Shown here: in pieces, positions 24,719 through 34,810 of the stretch | Layout of the letters: each line of letters starts with the position of its first letter | Numbering within the stretch: position 1 is the first letter of the stretch | Assembly (NCBI GenBank): GCA_041687675.1 | Contig: JAWLBM010000001.1 | Coordinates: forward strand, 1 to 64,000 | Length of the DNA stretch: 64,000 nucleotides | Origin: JAWLBM01 sp041687675 | GTDB taxonomy: Bacteria > Pseudomonadota > Alphaproteobacteria > Rhizobiales > Pleomorphomonadaceae | Direction: 5' to 3' | The notes under the pieces: generated by a model | Told to the model about the DNA's origin: nothing | Databases searched by the model: none | Seen by the model: the letters and a program-made list of their open reading frames with translations, nothing else | Translations under genes and position numbers: made by a program

Positions 24719-24812
24719 CGGGCAGCTGCGCCGCCGGACGAAAGGCGACCGGGAGACGCCCGGGGGCCTCATCATCGACACCCCCCGCGGGGCAGTGGAA
24801 CGGACGAGACCG

Positions 24813-27236
24813 ATGAAGTTCACGCTTTCCTGGCTCAAGGACCACCTCGACACCGAGGCGTCGCTGGACGACGTGGTCGAGGCGCTGACCATGATCGGAC
24901 TGGAGGTGGAGGAGGTCACCGACCCCGCCGCCGCGATCAAGCCGTTCCGCATCGCCCGCGTGCTGACAGCCGTGCAGCATCCGAACGCCGACAAGCTCCG
25001 CGTGCTGACGGTGGACGCCGGCGACGGCGGCGAGCCCGTGCAGGTGGTCTGCGGCGCGCCGAACGCCCGGGCAGGGCTGGTCGGCGTCTTCGCGGCGCCG
25101 GGCACCCACATTCCCGGCACCGGCGTCGACCTCTCGGTCGGCACCATCCGCGGCGTCGAGAGCCGCGGGATGATGTGCTCGGAGCGCGAGCTCCTGCTCT
25201 CCGACGAGCACAGCGGCATCATCGAACTGCCCCAGGACGCGCCGCTGGGCGTCTCCTTCGCCGACTGGCGCGGCGGCGCCGACCCGGTGATCGAGATCGC
25301 CATCACCCCGAACCGGCCGGACTGCCTCGGCGTGCGCGGCATCGCCCGCGACCTCGCCGCCCGCGGCCTCGGCCGGCTGAAGCCGGCGACGATCGAGCCG
25401 GTCCGGGGCCGCTTCCGCTCGCCGATCGGCATCGTGCTGGAGTTCCCCGAGGGCTCGGAGAGCGCCTGCCCGGTGTTCTCCGGCCGGGTGGTGCGCGGGG
25501 TGACCAACGGCCCGTCGCCGCAGTGGATGCAGGACCGGCTGAAGGCGATCGGCCTCAGGCCGATCAGCGCCCTCGTCGACATCACCAACTACGTCACCTA
25601 CGACCGCGGCCGGCCGCTGCACGTCTATGATGCGACGAAGGTGGCCGGCACCATCCGCGCCCGCCTCGGCCACACCGGCGAGAGCTTCCTCGCCCTCGAC
25701 GGCAAGACCTACGAGGTGGACGAGGAGATGTGCGTCATCGCCGACGACGACGGCGTCGTCGGCCTCGGCGGCATCATGGGCGGCGAGGCGTCGGGATCGC
25801 AGCCGGACACCACCGAGGTGCTGATCGAGAGCGCCTGGTTCAACCCGCACCGCACCGCCCGCACCGGCCGCCGGCTCGGCATCAACTCCGACGCCCGCTA
25901 CCGCTTCGAGCGAGGCATCGACCCGGCCTTCGTGATCGAGGGCCTCGAACTCGCCACCCGGCTCGTCCTCGACATCTGCGGCGGCGAGCCGTCGGAGCGC
26001 GTCGTCGCCGGCGCCGAGCCGGTGGTCCCGCGCACGGTCGACTTCCCGCTCCTGGAGGTGAAGCGCCTCTCCGGGCTCGACCTGCCGGCCACCGAGATCA
26101 CCGCGACGCTGGAGGCGCTCGGCTTCTCGACCGCCGGCCTCGGCGACACCCTCACCGTCTCCGTGCCGTCCTGGCGGCCGGACATCCACGGCAAGGCGGA
26201 CCTCGTCGAGGAGGTGGTGCGCATCGTCGGCCTCGACCGGGTGAAGCCGACGCCGCTGCCGCGGCTTGAGAGCGTCGCCTCCAAGGTGCTGACGCCGATC
26301 CAGCTGCGCACCCGCAGGGCCAAGCGGGCGCTCGCCGCGCGCGGGCTCGTCGAGGCGGTCACCTGGTCCTTCGTGTCGGAGAGGGAGGCGGCGCTGTTCG
26401 GCGGCGGGAGGCCGGAGCTGAAGCTCGCCAACCCGATCTCCGCCGAGATGAGCGACATGCGGCCGAGCCTCATCCCGGGGCTCGCCGGCGCGGTCCGCCG
26501 CAACCACGCCCGCGGCGCCGCCGACCTCGCCCTGTTCGAGGTGGGCCAGGTGTTCGCCGGCGACCGGCCGGAGGACCAGTTCACGGCGGCGACCACGGTT
26601 CGCCAGGGCACGGCCAAGGTCTCCGGCGCCGGGCGCCACTGGTCGGGCGCGGCCGGCGCGGTCGACGTGTTCGACGCCAAGCAGGATGCGCTGGCGCTCC
26701 TCGGCGCGCTCGGCGTCGACACCTCGCGCCTGCAGGTGGTGCGCGGCGCGCCGGACTGGTTCCACCCCGGCCGCTCCGGCACGCTGCAGTTCGGCCCGCA
26801 GGCGGTGCTCGGCCATTTCGGCGAGATCCACCCGGCGATCGTCGAGGCGCTGGACCTGCCCGGCCCGCTGGTCGCCGCCGAGGTGCTGCTGGAGCGCATT
26901 CCCCTGCCGAAGGCCAAGGCCACCCGCACCCGCCCGGCGCTGGCCCTCTCCGGGCTGATGCCGGTCGCGCGCGACTTCGCCTTCGTGGTGGACGAGGACG
27001 TCGAGGCGGCGAAGATCGTCAAGGCGGCCGAGGGCGCCGACCGCAAGCTGATCGCCGGCGTCAGCGTCTTCGACGTCTACCGCGGCGAGCACGTCGGGGC
27101 GGGGCGGAAGTCCGTCGCCGTCGAGGTGACGCTGAACCCGACCGAGAGGACGCTGACCGACGAGCAGATCGAGGCGGTGTCGAAGTCGATCGTCGGCGCC
27201 GTCGCCAAGGCGACCGGCGCGACGCTGCGCGGCTGA
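24813..27236 (+). CDS. pheT: Phenylalanine--tRNA ligase beta subunit
   Basis: Beta subunit of 807 residues, full length. Domains in order: N-terminal start MKFTLSWLKDHLDT, tRNA-binding EMAP/OB-like domain (about 40-150; PFRIARVLTAVQHPNADKL), B3/B4 editing domain that hydrolyses Tyr-tRNA-Phe (about 210-390), B5 (about 400-475), the inactive class II core and the C-terminal FDX-ACB anticodon-binding domain (about 715-807; PVARDFAFVVDEDV). Works with PheS although the two genes are separated here by a DUF559 gene and repeats (667 bp), so coordinated expression would need read-through of that segment or a separate promoter. Confidence 0.97.
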   Translation: MKFTLSWLKDHLDTEASLDDVVEALTMIGLEVEEVTDPAAAIKPFRIARVLTAVQHPNADKLRVLTVDAGDGGEPVQVVCGAPNARAGLVGVFAAPGTHIPGTGVDLSVGTIRGVESRGMMCSERELLLSDEHSGIIELPQDAPLGVSFADWRGGADPVIEIAITPNRPDCLGVRGIARDLAARGLGRLKPATIEPVRGRFRSPIGIVLEFPEGSESACPVFSGRVVRGVTNGPSPQWMQDRLKAIGLRPISALVDITNYVTYDRGRPLHVYDATKVAGTIRARLGHTGESFLALDGKTYEVDEEMCVIADDDGVVGLGGIMGGEASGSQPDTTEVLIESAWFNPHRTARTGRRLGINSDARYRFERGIDPAFVIEGLELATRLVLDICGGEPSERVVAGAEPVVPRTVDFPLLEVKRLSGLDLPATEITATLEALGFSTAGLGDTLTVSVPSWRPDIHGKADLVEEVVRIVGLDRVKPTPLPRLESVASKVLTPIQLRTRRAKRALAARGLVEAVTWSFVSEREAALFGGGRPELKLANPISAEMSDMRPSLIPGLAGAVRRNHARGAADLALFEVGQVFAGDRPEDQFTAATTVRQGTAKVSGAGRHWSGAAGAVDVFDAKQDALALLGALGVDTSRLQVVRGAPDWFHPGRSGTLQFGPQAVLGHFGEIHPAIVEALDLPGPLVAAEVLLERIPLPKAKATRTRPALALSGLMPVARDFAFVVDEDVEAAKIVKAAEGADRKLIAGVSVFDVYRGEHVGAGRKSVAVEVTLNPTERTLTDEQIEAVSKSIVGAVAKATGATLRG

Positions 27237-27293
27237 GGGGCGCGGCGGCCGGGGAGATCCGCGCGGGCGCGGACCGCTCCGGCCCGGCCGCGG

Positions 27294-28172
27294 TCAGTTC
27301 GCCACCAGCACCTCGCTGCAGGCGGCCGGCAGGTCCGCGAGCGTCAGCGGCGGGCGTGGCTTTGCCGGCTTCGACGGCTTCGCGGGCTCCGGCGGCGGCT
27401 TGAACCAGCTCATCAGGTCCTCCCCGCATCCGTCGCCCGGCGGAGGCGGGTCCTGCGCCTTGCAGGCGCCCTCTCCGCGCGGGCAGTCGAGGCGGACATG
27501 GAAATGGGCGTCGTGGCCCCACCAGGGCCGGACCACCCGCAGCCAGGAGCGGTCGCCGCCCTCGCCCTCGCACAGCGCCAGCTTGATCGCCGGGTTGACG
27601 AAGATGCGGGCGACGCCCGGCATCCGCGCCGCCGTCTTCAGGATCGCCGCATGGCGCGGCGTGAACACCGCCGGGTCGACCCGCTTGCCGCTGCGGTCCA
27701 GCATGGAGACGGCGCTCATCGTCTCCCGTTCGCCGGTCGACAGGGTGCGTTCCGGCATCGCCGTCAGCCAGATGTCGGCGTCGAGGCCGATCTGGTGGCT
27801 GGCGTGGCCGGTCAGCATCGGCCCGCCGCGCGGCTGCGCGAGGTCGCCTACGAGGAGGCCAGTCCAGCCGGCGGACGGAGCCTTGGCGGCCAGCTTCTCC
27901 AGGTAGTCGATCAGCACCGGGCTGCCCCAGTTTCGGTTTCGCGACAGCCGCATCACCTGCCAGTTCGCGCCGTTGACCGGCAGCGCCTTCGCCCCGGCGA
28001 GGCAGCCCCGCGAATAGGATCCGATGGACCGTGCGGCGAGGTCCGCCGGCTTGGCGGCGGCCCCGAACAGTTCCTTGGCCGGGCGCTCGTTCGCCCCGGC
28101 CTGCCGGCTCGCCATGCCGGCGGCGATCAGCGCGGCCATGGTGACCGCGGCGAGGAGTTTCGTGATCGACAT
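27294..28172 (-). CDS. mepA: Penicillin-insensitive murein endopeptidase MepA
   Basis: LAS-type metallopeptidase of 292 residues that cuts DD- and LD-crosslinks in peptidoglycan. Signal peptide at residues 1-28; zinc and active-site motifs TGHASHQIGLDADIW (His123, His126, Asp131/133) and WWGHDAHFHVRLDCP. Four further cysteines (CLAG, LALCEG, DCP, ACK) suggest the disulfides known in MepA. The C-terminus carries a proline/lysine-rich linker. Start ATG 28172 is preferred over an upstream in-frame ATG at 28265 because the signal peptide begins there. A perfect CtrA-type box lies 57 bp upstream and is shared with the divergent HD-GYP gene. It converges with pheT. Confidence 0.93.
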   Translation of the reverse strand: MSITKLLAAVTMAALIAAGMASRQAGANERPAKELFGAAAKPADLAARSIGSYSRGCLAGAKALPVNGANWQVMRLSRNRNWGSPVLIDYLEKLAAKAPSAGWTGLLVGDLAQPRGGPMLTGHASHQIGLDADIWLTAMPERTLSTGERETMSAVSMLDRSGKRVDPAVFTPRHAAILKTAARMPGVARIFVNPAIKLALCEGEGGDRSWLRVVRPWWGHDAHFHVRLDCPRGEGACKAQDPPPPGDGCGEDLMSWFKPPPEPAKPSKPAKPRPPLTLADLPAACSEVLVAN

Positions 28173-28228
28173 GGTCGTCAGCTCCCGTCGGCCTCGCCCC
28201 CAGGGGTGTGAGACTCGCCCCGTCCCCG

Positions 28229-28244
28229 TTAACAAAGGATTAAC
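28229..28244. promoter_or_regulatory. Perfect CtrA-type box between mepA and the HD-GYP gene
   Basis: TTAA (28229-28232), 7 bp, TTAAC (28240-28244): exact match to TTAA-N7-TTAAC, and the opposite strand also reads TTAA-N7-TTAAC. A GANTC site (GACTC) is at 28212-28216. It is 57 bp from the mepA start and 118 bp from the HD-GYP start. Confidence 0.65.
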
Positions 28245-28361
28245 CATGACGGCCGGCCGATGCACGCCCGGGTTCCGAGGCCGCGCGCGAGGCCCGTCAG
28301 CCTTTACTTTCCCTTATTCCGATCTGCGTAGCATCCCTGATATCGCATAAACGAGGTGCGC

Positions 28362-29504
28362 ATGCCCCTGCGGGTCGTCCACGTCCGGTCCAAGCATCGC
28401 CCGGAACTCCCGCTTCGGCGGACCCTCGGCGAGGTCGCGGCCGTGGCGCTGCCGGTGGATCGCTTCGCCCGCCACGACGAGCGGGGCGAGCACACCGTGC
28501 TCGTGGTCGACGTGGACCTGCGCAACACCACCCACGTTCGTATCGTCAAGGCAGGGCTCGCCCGCAACGAGGCGCTGCCCGCCGTCTTCGCCGTCGAGCG
28601 CGGCAGCCACGCCGACGAGATCCAGGCGATGGCGCTCGGCGCCGACCGGCTGGTGACCCGGCCGATCGAGCCCCTGGCGCTGGAACAGGCGATCCGCGTC
28701 CTGCTGCCCGACGCGGTCGCGGACGACGGAGCCGGCGACCTCGCCGACGAGGCGCCGGGCGTCCCGCCGGCGATCCGCGCCGGCACCGCCTCGGCCGCCG
28801 CCGTCTTCGCCCGCTTCCGCAACGGCCGGCCGCCGTCGCCGGCGGCGCTCGACGGCTGGAGCGGCGCCATCGACGAGGAGATCGACGCCGTCGGCATCGA
28901 CCGATGGCTCGCCACGGCACGCAACCACCACGGCGGCGCCATGCAGCACACCATGCTGGTGGCGGGCCTCGCCAGCCGCTTCGGCGCCGACCTGGGACTG
29001 CCCGTGCCGGAGCGCCGTCTGCTCACCGCCGCTGCCCTCGTGCACGACATCGGGGCGGCCCGCATCCCGCAGGAACTGTTCGAGAAGGGCGACCGTCTCA
29101 CCGAGGCGGAAGCGGCGATCGTGCGCAAGCATCCTACCGTCGGCGCCGCCTTCCTCGCCGACTCCGGCCTCGATGCGCGGATCGTCGCCGCGGTTCGCCA
29201 GCACCACGAGTACCTCGACGGCAGCGGCTATCCGGACCGCCTCCGCGGCGCGGAGATCTCCAGCCTCAGCCGGATCGTCGGGCTCTGCGACGTGTTCGCC
29301 GGCCTCGTCGGCCAGCACAGCTACCGCCTGCCGATGCCCGCCGAGGCGGCCTGCCGGCAGCTGGAGCAGATGGCCGAGGCGGGCAAGCTGGACCCCACGC
29401 TGGTGCGGGCCTTCCAGCGCACCGCCCGCTCGGTCGTGACCACCCAGGTGGCGGCCTCGATGGAGCGGGCCATGGTCGGGCAGCCGGGCGTCAGGGCGGG
29501 ATAG
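28362..29504 (+). CDS. HD-GYP domain phosphodiesterase with N-terminal receiver-like domain
   Basis: A 380-residue protein. Residues 1-115 look like a degenerate receiver (VLVVDVD for the phospho-acceptor strand, TRPIEP where a receiver has the KP pair). Residues about 180-350 form an HD-GYP domain with ALVHDIGAARIPQELF (His228-Asp229) and HHEYLDGSGYPDRL (from His281), so the metal and GYP residues for cyclic-di-GMP hydrolysis are intact. Start ATG 28362 after GAGG; a GTG at 28356 is possible. Shares the intergenic CtrA box with mepA, suggesting cell-cycle timing. It ends 4 bp before the stop codon of the convergent membrane protein. Confidence 0.88.
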   Translation: MPLRVVHVRSKHRPELPLRRTLGEVAAVALPVDRFARHDERGEHTVLVVDVDLRNTTHVRIVKAGLARNEALPAVFAVERGSHADEIQAMALGADRLVTRPIEPLALEQAIRVLLPDAVADDGAGDLADEAPGVPPAIRAGTASAAAVFARFRNGRPPSPAALDGWSGAIDEEIDAVGIDRWLATARNHHGGAMQHTMLVAGLASRFGADLGLPVPERRLLTAAALVHDIGAARIPQELFEKGDRLTEAEAAIVRKHPTVGAAFLADSGLDARIVAAVRQHHEYLDGSGYPDRLRGAEISSLSRIVGLCDVFAGLVGQHSYRLPMPAEAACRQLEQMAEAGKLDPTLVRAFQRTARSVVTTQVAASMERAMVGQPGVRAG

Positions 29505-29508
29505 CCGT

Positions 29509-30543
29509 TCAGGGCAGGGACGGCTTCAGCGCCGGCCGGCCGATCGACCCGGTCACGGCCGGGTCCGGCCCGGGCGCCGAGGCATCGAAGCAGCCCGGCG
29601 CGGCGAGCGCCGCCAGCATCAGCCCCATCGACAGCAGGCCGGCCACCAGTCCGCCGCGGATCGCGAGATCGGCGGGCCCCTGGCCGCGCGCGGCGGAGCC
29701 TAGGCGGGCGATGCCGGCAAGGCCAAGGCCCGTCAGCGCGGCCACCAGCGCTCCCGCCGGGGACAGCGGTCCGCAGCCCGGCGCCAGCCACGCCGCCGGC
29801 GGGGTGACGGCGAGGTGGATCGCCGGCAGCGTGGTTGCGAGGGCGAGGCCGAAGCCGCCGAGGGCCGCCGCCGTCGGCGCGGGCCCGTAGACATGGGTGA
29901 CCAGCAGCCCGGCCGCGAGCCCGAGGCCGAATTCGAGCGTCGCCGCGCCCTGCCCGGGCCCGAGCGCCAGAAGGAAGGCGAAGGCGACGCCGGCCGCGAC
30001 GCCCCGGCTGGTCCCTTCGTCGGCGCGCACGCAGCCGGCGGCCATCACCGCAACCGCGAGGATCTCCACCGGACCGGCGTCGATCCGGCCCGGAAGGAAG
30101 GAGGGTGCGGCGGCAGGACCCGCCAGCACCGCCGCGAGCAGGCCGGCCCGCCATCCGCCGATCCGCTGCCCGGCGGCGACGGCGGCGAGCAGCAGCAGCG
30201 AGAACAGGAGCGGCGGCCAGAGGTTGACGACCACGAGGTCCGCCGCCGGCCGGCCGACGATCTCCGACAGCGCGGCCGCGAGCACGGCGAGCAGGAAGAC
30301 GGGCAGCGCCTCGGCCCCGGCGGCGACCTCGTGCCAGGGGCGGCCGGCGAGGAGGTCGCGGAGGTCGGCGAAGGCGCGCATGCCCGGCGCGGAGGCCCAT
30401 CCTGCCGCGGGGTCGCCGATCCAGCCGAGCGCAGCGAGCAGCGCCCCGGCGCCGAGGGCGGCGGCGACGACCAGAGGCGCGGGCGAGGGCGCGGCGGCCG
30501 CCGGCGTCCCGCTTGCCGTTGCCGTCGTCGATGATCGCGTCAT
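29509..30543 (-). CDS. Polytopic membrane protein resembling a degenerate STT3-like glycosyltransferase
   Basis: A 344-residue protein with about 8-10 membrane helices and an alanine/leucine-rich composition. The order MRAFADLRDLLAGRPW, then a multi-helix block and GRIDAGPVEILAV (residues 152-164), parallels a rhizobial family of STT3/PMT-like membrane glycosyltransferases that usually read DDAMRLVQVRDLLAGQ and RIDHHNVQI. Here the acidic first-loop residues and the HH pair are replaced, and the C-terminal soluble domain is absent, so catalysis is doubtful. Start ATG 30543. Flanked by convergent HD-GYP and upstream olsB on the same strand. The relationship is a personal reading of the motif order and is uncertain. 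Confidence 0.6.
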   Translation of the reverse strand: MTRSSTTATASGTPAAAAPSPAPLVVAAALGAGALLAALGWIGDPAAGWASAPGMRAFADLRDLLAGRPWHEVAAGAEALPVFLLAVLAAALSEIVGRPAADLVVVNLWPPLLFSLLLLAAVAAGQRIGGWRAGLLAAVLAGPAAAPSFLPGRIDAGPVEILAVAVMAAGCVRADEGTSRGVAAGVAFAFLLALGPGQGAATLEFGLGLAAGLLVTHVYGPAPTAAALGGFGLALATTLPAIHLAVTPPAAWLAPGCGPLSPAGALVAALTGLGLAGIARLGSAARGQGPADLAIRGGLVAGLLSMGLMLAALAAPGCFDASAPGPDPAVTGSIGRPALKPSLP

Positions 30544-30693
30544 GGGAGTCCGTCGGGCGGGTGGGCGCCGGCGACACGGGCCGGTCCTCGCCCCGACCAT
30601 GGCGCGACAGGGTTAAGCAAGGGTAACGGGGGACCGGTCCGGTGGGCGCGGAGCCGGCGCGCCGGACCCTCTCCCCTCGAGTGGCCGGTGTCC

Positions 30694-31656
30694 TCAACCC
30701 GCGTGGCGGCTGGCGTCCGACCCGTAGTAGCTGACGTAGCGCGCCGAGATCGCCGAGACGGGCAGCACGATCAGCACGTCGGTGGTGCCGAACTGCTCGT
30801 CGACGACCGCGCCGTCGCCCACCGAGGCGCCGAGCCGGAGATAGCCCTTGATCAGCGGCGGCAGGGCGTGCAGCGCCGCCTTGGGGTCGATCGCCTCGCG
30901 CGGCATCAGGTTCATGTCGACCGCGCGGTGCCGCAGCGGGCGCACCCGCCAGTCCCCGCCGGCGGCGGCGAAGTGGTGGAGGAAGGAGAGCGGCAGGGCG
31001 AGCTTCGCCGGATCGGTGCCCTCCAGCGAGGCGCAGCCGATCATCACGTCGAGCCCGTGGCGCAGCACATAGGCCCAGATGCCGTGCCAGAGCAGCTCCA
31101 TCGTCCGCTTGTTGCGGTAGGGCGGCAGCACGCAGGAGCGGCCGAGCTCGAGGAAGTTGAGGCCGGGGTGGCGGGCGATCAGCGGCGCGATGTCGAATTC
31201 GCCGGCGGTGTAGAAGCCGCCGTGCCGCTCGGCGACCTGCTGCCGCAGCAGCCGGTAGGTGCCGACGACGCGCGGCTGCGCCTTGCGGAAGCGCCGCGCC
31301 TGCAGGTCGTCGTGGTCGAGCACCAGCAGGTGGTCGCAAACGGCATCGAAGCGGTCGGCGTCGCGGCGGGTCGCCAGCGTCCGCGCATCCGGCACCGCGG
31401 CCATCTCCTCGTAGAACACCTGGTAACGCAGCGCTTGGGCGACGCGGACCTCGGCGGACGTCCGGGCGAGCCGCACCTCCAGCGAGCCGATCCGGCCGAG
31501 GCTGTCGTGGCCGCCGGCGAGGCCCGCCATCCGGGCGAACGGCCGCCCGGCGAGGCCGCCGCGCAGCGTCGCCGAGACCAGCGGCGCCACCTTGCTCAGG
31601 AACGATTCGGGCGAAGGCGCCAGCGCGCCTTCCGGAAACGGTCCGGTCTTGTCCAT
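30694..31656 (-). CDS. olsB: L-ornithine N-alpha-acyltransferase OlsB
   Basis: A 320-residue GNAT-fold acyltransferase that joins a 3-hydroxyacyl chain from ACP to ornithine, making lyso-ornithine lipid. Recognisable stretches are LRYQVFYEEM near residue 80, the hemolysin-like HLLVLDHDD, the core LELGRSCVLPPYRNKRTMELLW and IGCASLEGTDPAK. Start ATG 31656; the frame is open further upstream but the extra sequence spans the promoter. The O-acyltransferase OlsA, which would finish ornithine lipid, is not in the window. With pmtA nearby this marks a phosphate-independent and phosphatidylcholine-containing membrane lipid repertoire. Confidence 0.9.
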   Translation of the reverse strand: MDKTGPFPEGALAPSPESFLSKVAPLVSATLRGGLAGRPFARMAGLAGGHDSLGRIGSLEVRLARTSAEVRVAQALRYQVFYEEMAAVPDARTLATRRDADRFDAVCDHLLVLDHDDLQARRFRKAQPRVVGTYRLLRQQVAERHGGFYTAGEFDIAPLIARHPGLNFLELGRSCVLPPYRNKRTMELLWHGIWAYVLRHGLDVMIGCASLEGTDPAKLALPLSFLHHFAAAGGDWRVRPLRHRAVDMNLMPREAIDPKAALHALPPLIKGYLRLGASVGDGAVVDEQFGTTDVLIVLPVSAISARYVSYYGSDASRHAG

Positions 31657-31734
31657 CTGTACGGGTCCCCCACCAGAGCTCCCAGCAGGTCGGGCCGCGC
31701 GAGTCGGGCCGAGTCCTCGCTCCACCCAGTCGGA

Positions 31735-31763
31735 ATCATAAGCCGACGACGCCCGTGTGACAA
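31735..31763 (-). promoter_or_regulatory. Sigma-70-like promoter of olsB
   Basis: On the minus strand TTGTCA (31763-31758), 17-bp spacer, TATGAT (31740-31735); each box is one base from consensus. It gives a leader of about 70 nt. The remainder of 31657-31851 shows no other signal. Confidence 0.6.
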
Positions 31764-31851
31764 AAGCATTCCCTAGGCAAATGGTTTCGTTCGCCGGCGC
31801 ACGCAAGGCGGCGGCGGACAGGGAGGCAGGGGCGCGGCGGGTTGCGGGGGC

Positions 31852-33657
<1,806 letters not shown>

Positions 33658-33664
33658 GGCGCGC

Positions 33665-33693
33665 TAGATAGCACCCGCCCGGCCCGTCGCCAA
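33665..33693 (-). promoter_or_regulatory. Possible lepA promoter
   Basis: On the minus strand TTGGCG (33693-33688), 17-bp spacer, TATCTA (33670-33665), only 8 bp before the lepA ATG. The transcript would be nearly leaderless, which lowers confidence. Confidence 0.35.
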
Positions 33694-33718
33694 GCGCGGC
33701 GGGGCCCGGAATTCGGCC

Positions 33719-33747
33719 CTGACAGCGCGGCCGCCTCGGCCTATGGT
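33719..33747 (+). promoter_or_regulatory. Promoter of the GNAT-MarR operon
   Basis: CTGACA (33719-33724), 17-bp spacer, TATGGT (33742-33747). An ATG at 33743 lies inside the -10 box, which argues that the downstream gene starts at TTG 33782. Confidence 0.5.
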
Positions 33748-33781
33748 GCGGCGGATTCGCCGACCCGGAGAGACCCCAGCC

Positions 33782-34309
33782 TTGGCCGCCCCCACCGCCC
33801 CCCTCGTCCGCCCCGCCGAGCCCGGCGATGTTCCGGCGATCCTCGACATCTACAACGACGCGGTCGTGAGCACCCTCGCCATCTGGAACGAGGCCACCAC
33901 CGACCTTTCCGAGCGGCGCGCCTGGTACGAGCGCCGGCTCGAAGGCGGCTTTCCGGTGCTGGTGGCGGACGTTGCGGGCGAGGTCGCCGGATATGCGAGC
34001 TACGGCCCGTTCCGCGCCTTCGAGGGCTTCCGCCTCTCGGCCGAACTGTCGGTCTACGTGGCGGCGGGCCGCCGGGGCCTCGGCATCGGCGACGCGCTGA
34101 TGACGGCGCTGGTCGGCGAGGCGCGCCGGCGCGGCATCCACGTGCTGATCGGCGGCATCGAGGCGGGCAACGAGGCCTCGCTCCGGCTGCACGCCCGCCA
34201 CGGCTTCGTCGAGACCGCCCGGATGCCGCAGGTGGGCTTCAAGTTCGGCCGCTGGCTCGACCTCGTCTTCATGCAGTTCATCCTCGACGACGGCCCGCCG
34301 CCCGCCTGA
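33782..34309 (+). CDS. GNAT N-acetyltransferase, phosphinothricin/methionine-sulfone acetyltransferase type
   Basis: A 175-residue GNAT enzyme of the Pat/YncA group. Typical elements: VRPAEPGDVPAILDIYNDAV at the start, NEATTDLSERRAWYERR, the acetyl-CoA loop RRGLGIGDALMTALV and the late GGIEAGNEASLRLHARHGFVET, with GRWLDLVFMQ near the end. Such enzymes acetylate phosphinothricin, methionine sulfoximine or related amines; the natural substrate is unknown. TTG 33782 is chosen as start (GGAGAG eight bases upstream) because the ATG at 33743 falls within the predicted -10 box. A MarR-type regulator follows 14 bp later. Confidence 0.85.
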   Translation: MAAPTAPLVRPAEPGDVPAILDIYNDAVVSTLAIWNEATTDLSERRAWYERRLEGGFPVLVADVAGEVAGYASYGPFRAFEGFRLSAELSVYVAAGRRGLGIGDALMTALVGEARRRGIHVLIGGIEAGNEASLRLHARHGFVETARMPQVGFKFGRWLDLVFMQFILDDGPPPA

Positions 34310-34323
34310 CGCCGGAGACGCCC

Positions 34324-34797
34324 ATGGACGACCGGGCCCTCGCCAACAAGCTCGCCGCCCTCGCAGGTGCCGTCGCCGCTGCGGTGCGGCCGGCAGACGA
34401 CGACCTCGGCCCGTCGGACGCCGCGGCGCTCCTCGCCGTCGCCGGCCGGGGTCCGCTGACAGTGGGGGAGGTCGCCCGGGCCGCCGGGCTCAGCCAGTCG
34501 GCCGCCGTCCGGCTGGTCGACCGCATGGAGCGGGCGTTCCTGATGCAGCGGCAGCGGCGCATCTCGCGCGAGGTGGTGGTGGAGGCGACCGCCCGCGGCC
34601 GGCGGCGCGCGGCGAGCCTTGCCGCCGCCAGGCTCGCCGGGGCGGCGAGCTTCCTGCAAGCGCTCGACGGCGCGGATCGCGCGGCTCTCGACGGCCTGCT
34701 GGCGCGTCTCGTCGCGAGGCCCCCGTTCGATCGGGAGAGGGACTGCCGGCTGTGCGACCGGGAGGCCTGCGACTGCGGTCGGGGCGAGGCGGGGTAA
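34324..34797 (+). CDS. MarR family regulator with C-terminal cysteine motif
   Basis: A 157-residue winged-helix regulator: TVGEVARAAGLSQSAAVRLVDRM is the recognition region, followed by a basic wing (QRRISREVVVEATARGRRR) and a helical dimerisation end. The C-terminus has Cys141-x2-Cys144-x4-Cys149-x-Cys151, which could bind a metal or sense redox; similar tails occur in a MarR subgroup. It is 14 bp behind the acetyltransferase and probably controls that operon or a nearby target, both inferences. Confidence 0.82.
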   Translation: MDDRALANKLAALAGAVAAAVRPADDDLGPSDAAALLAVAGRGPLTVGEVARAAGLSQSAAVRLVDRMERAFLMQRQRRISREVVVEATARGRRRAASLAAARLAGAASFLQALDGADRAALDGLLARLVARPPFDRERDCRLCDREACDCGRGEAG

Positions 34798-34810
34798 GGC
34801 GCCCCGACTG

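Noticed and set aside
30612..30626. TTAA-N6-GTAAC near the STT3-like gene as a CtrA box
   Set aside because: Spacing is one base short and the second half does not match TTAAC.
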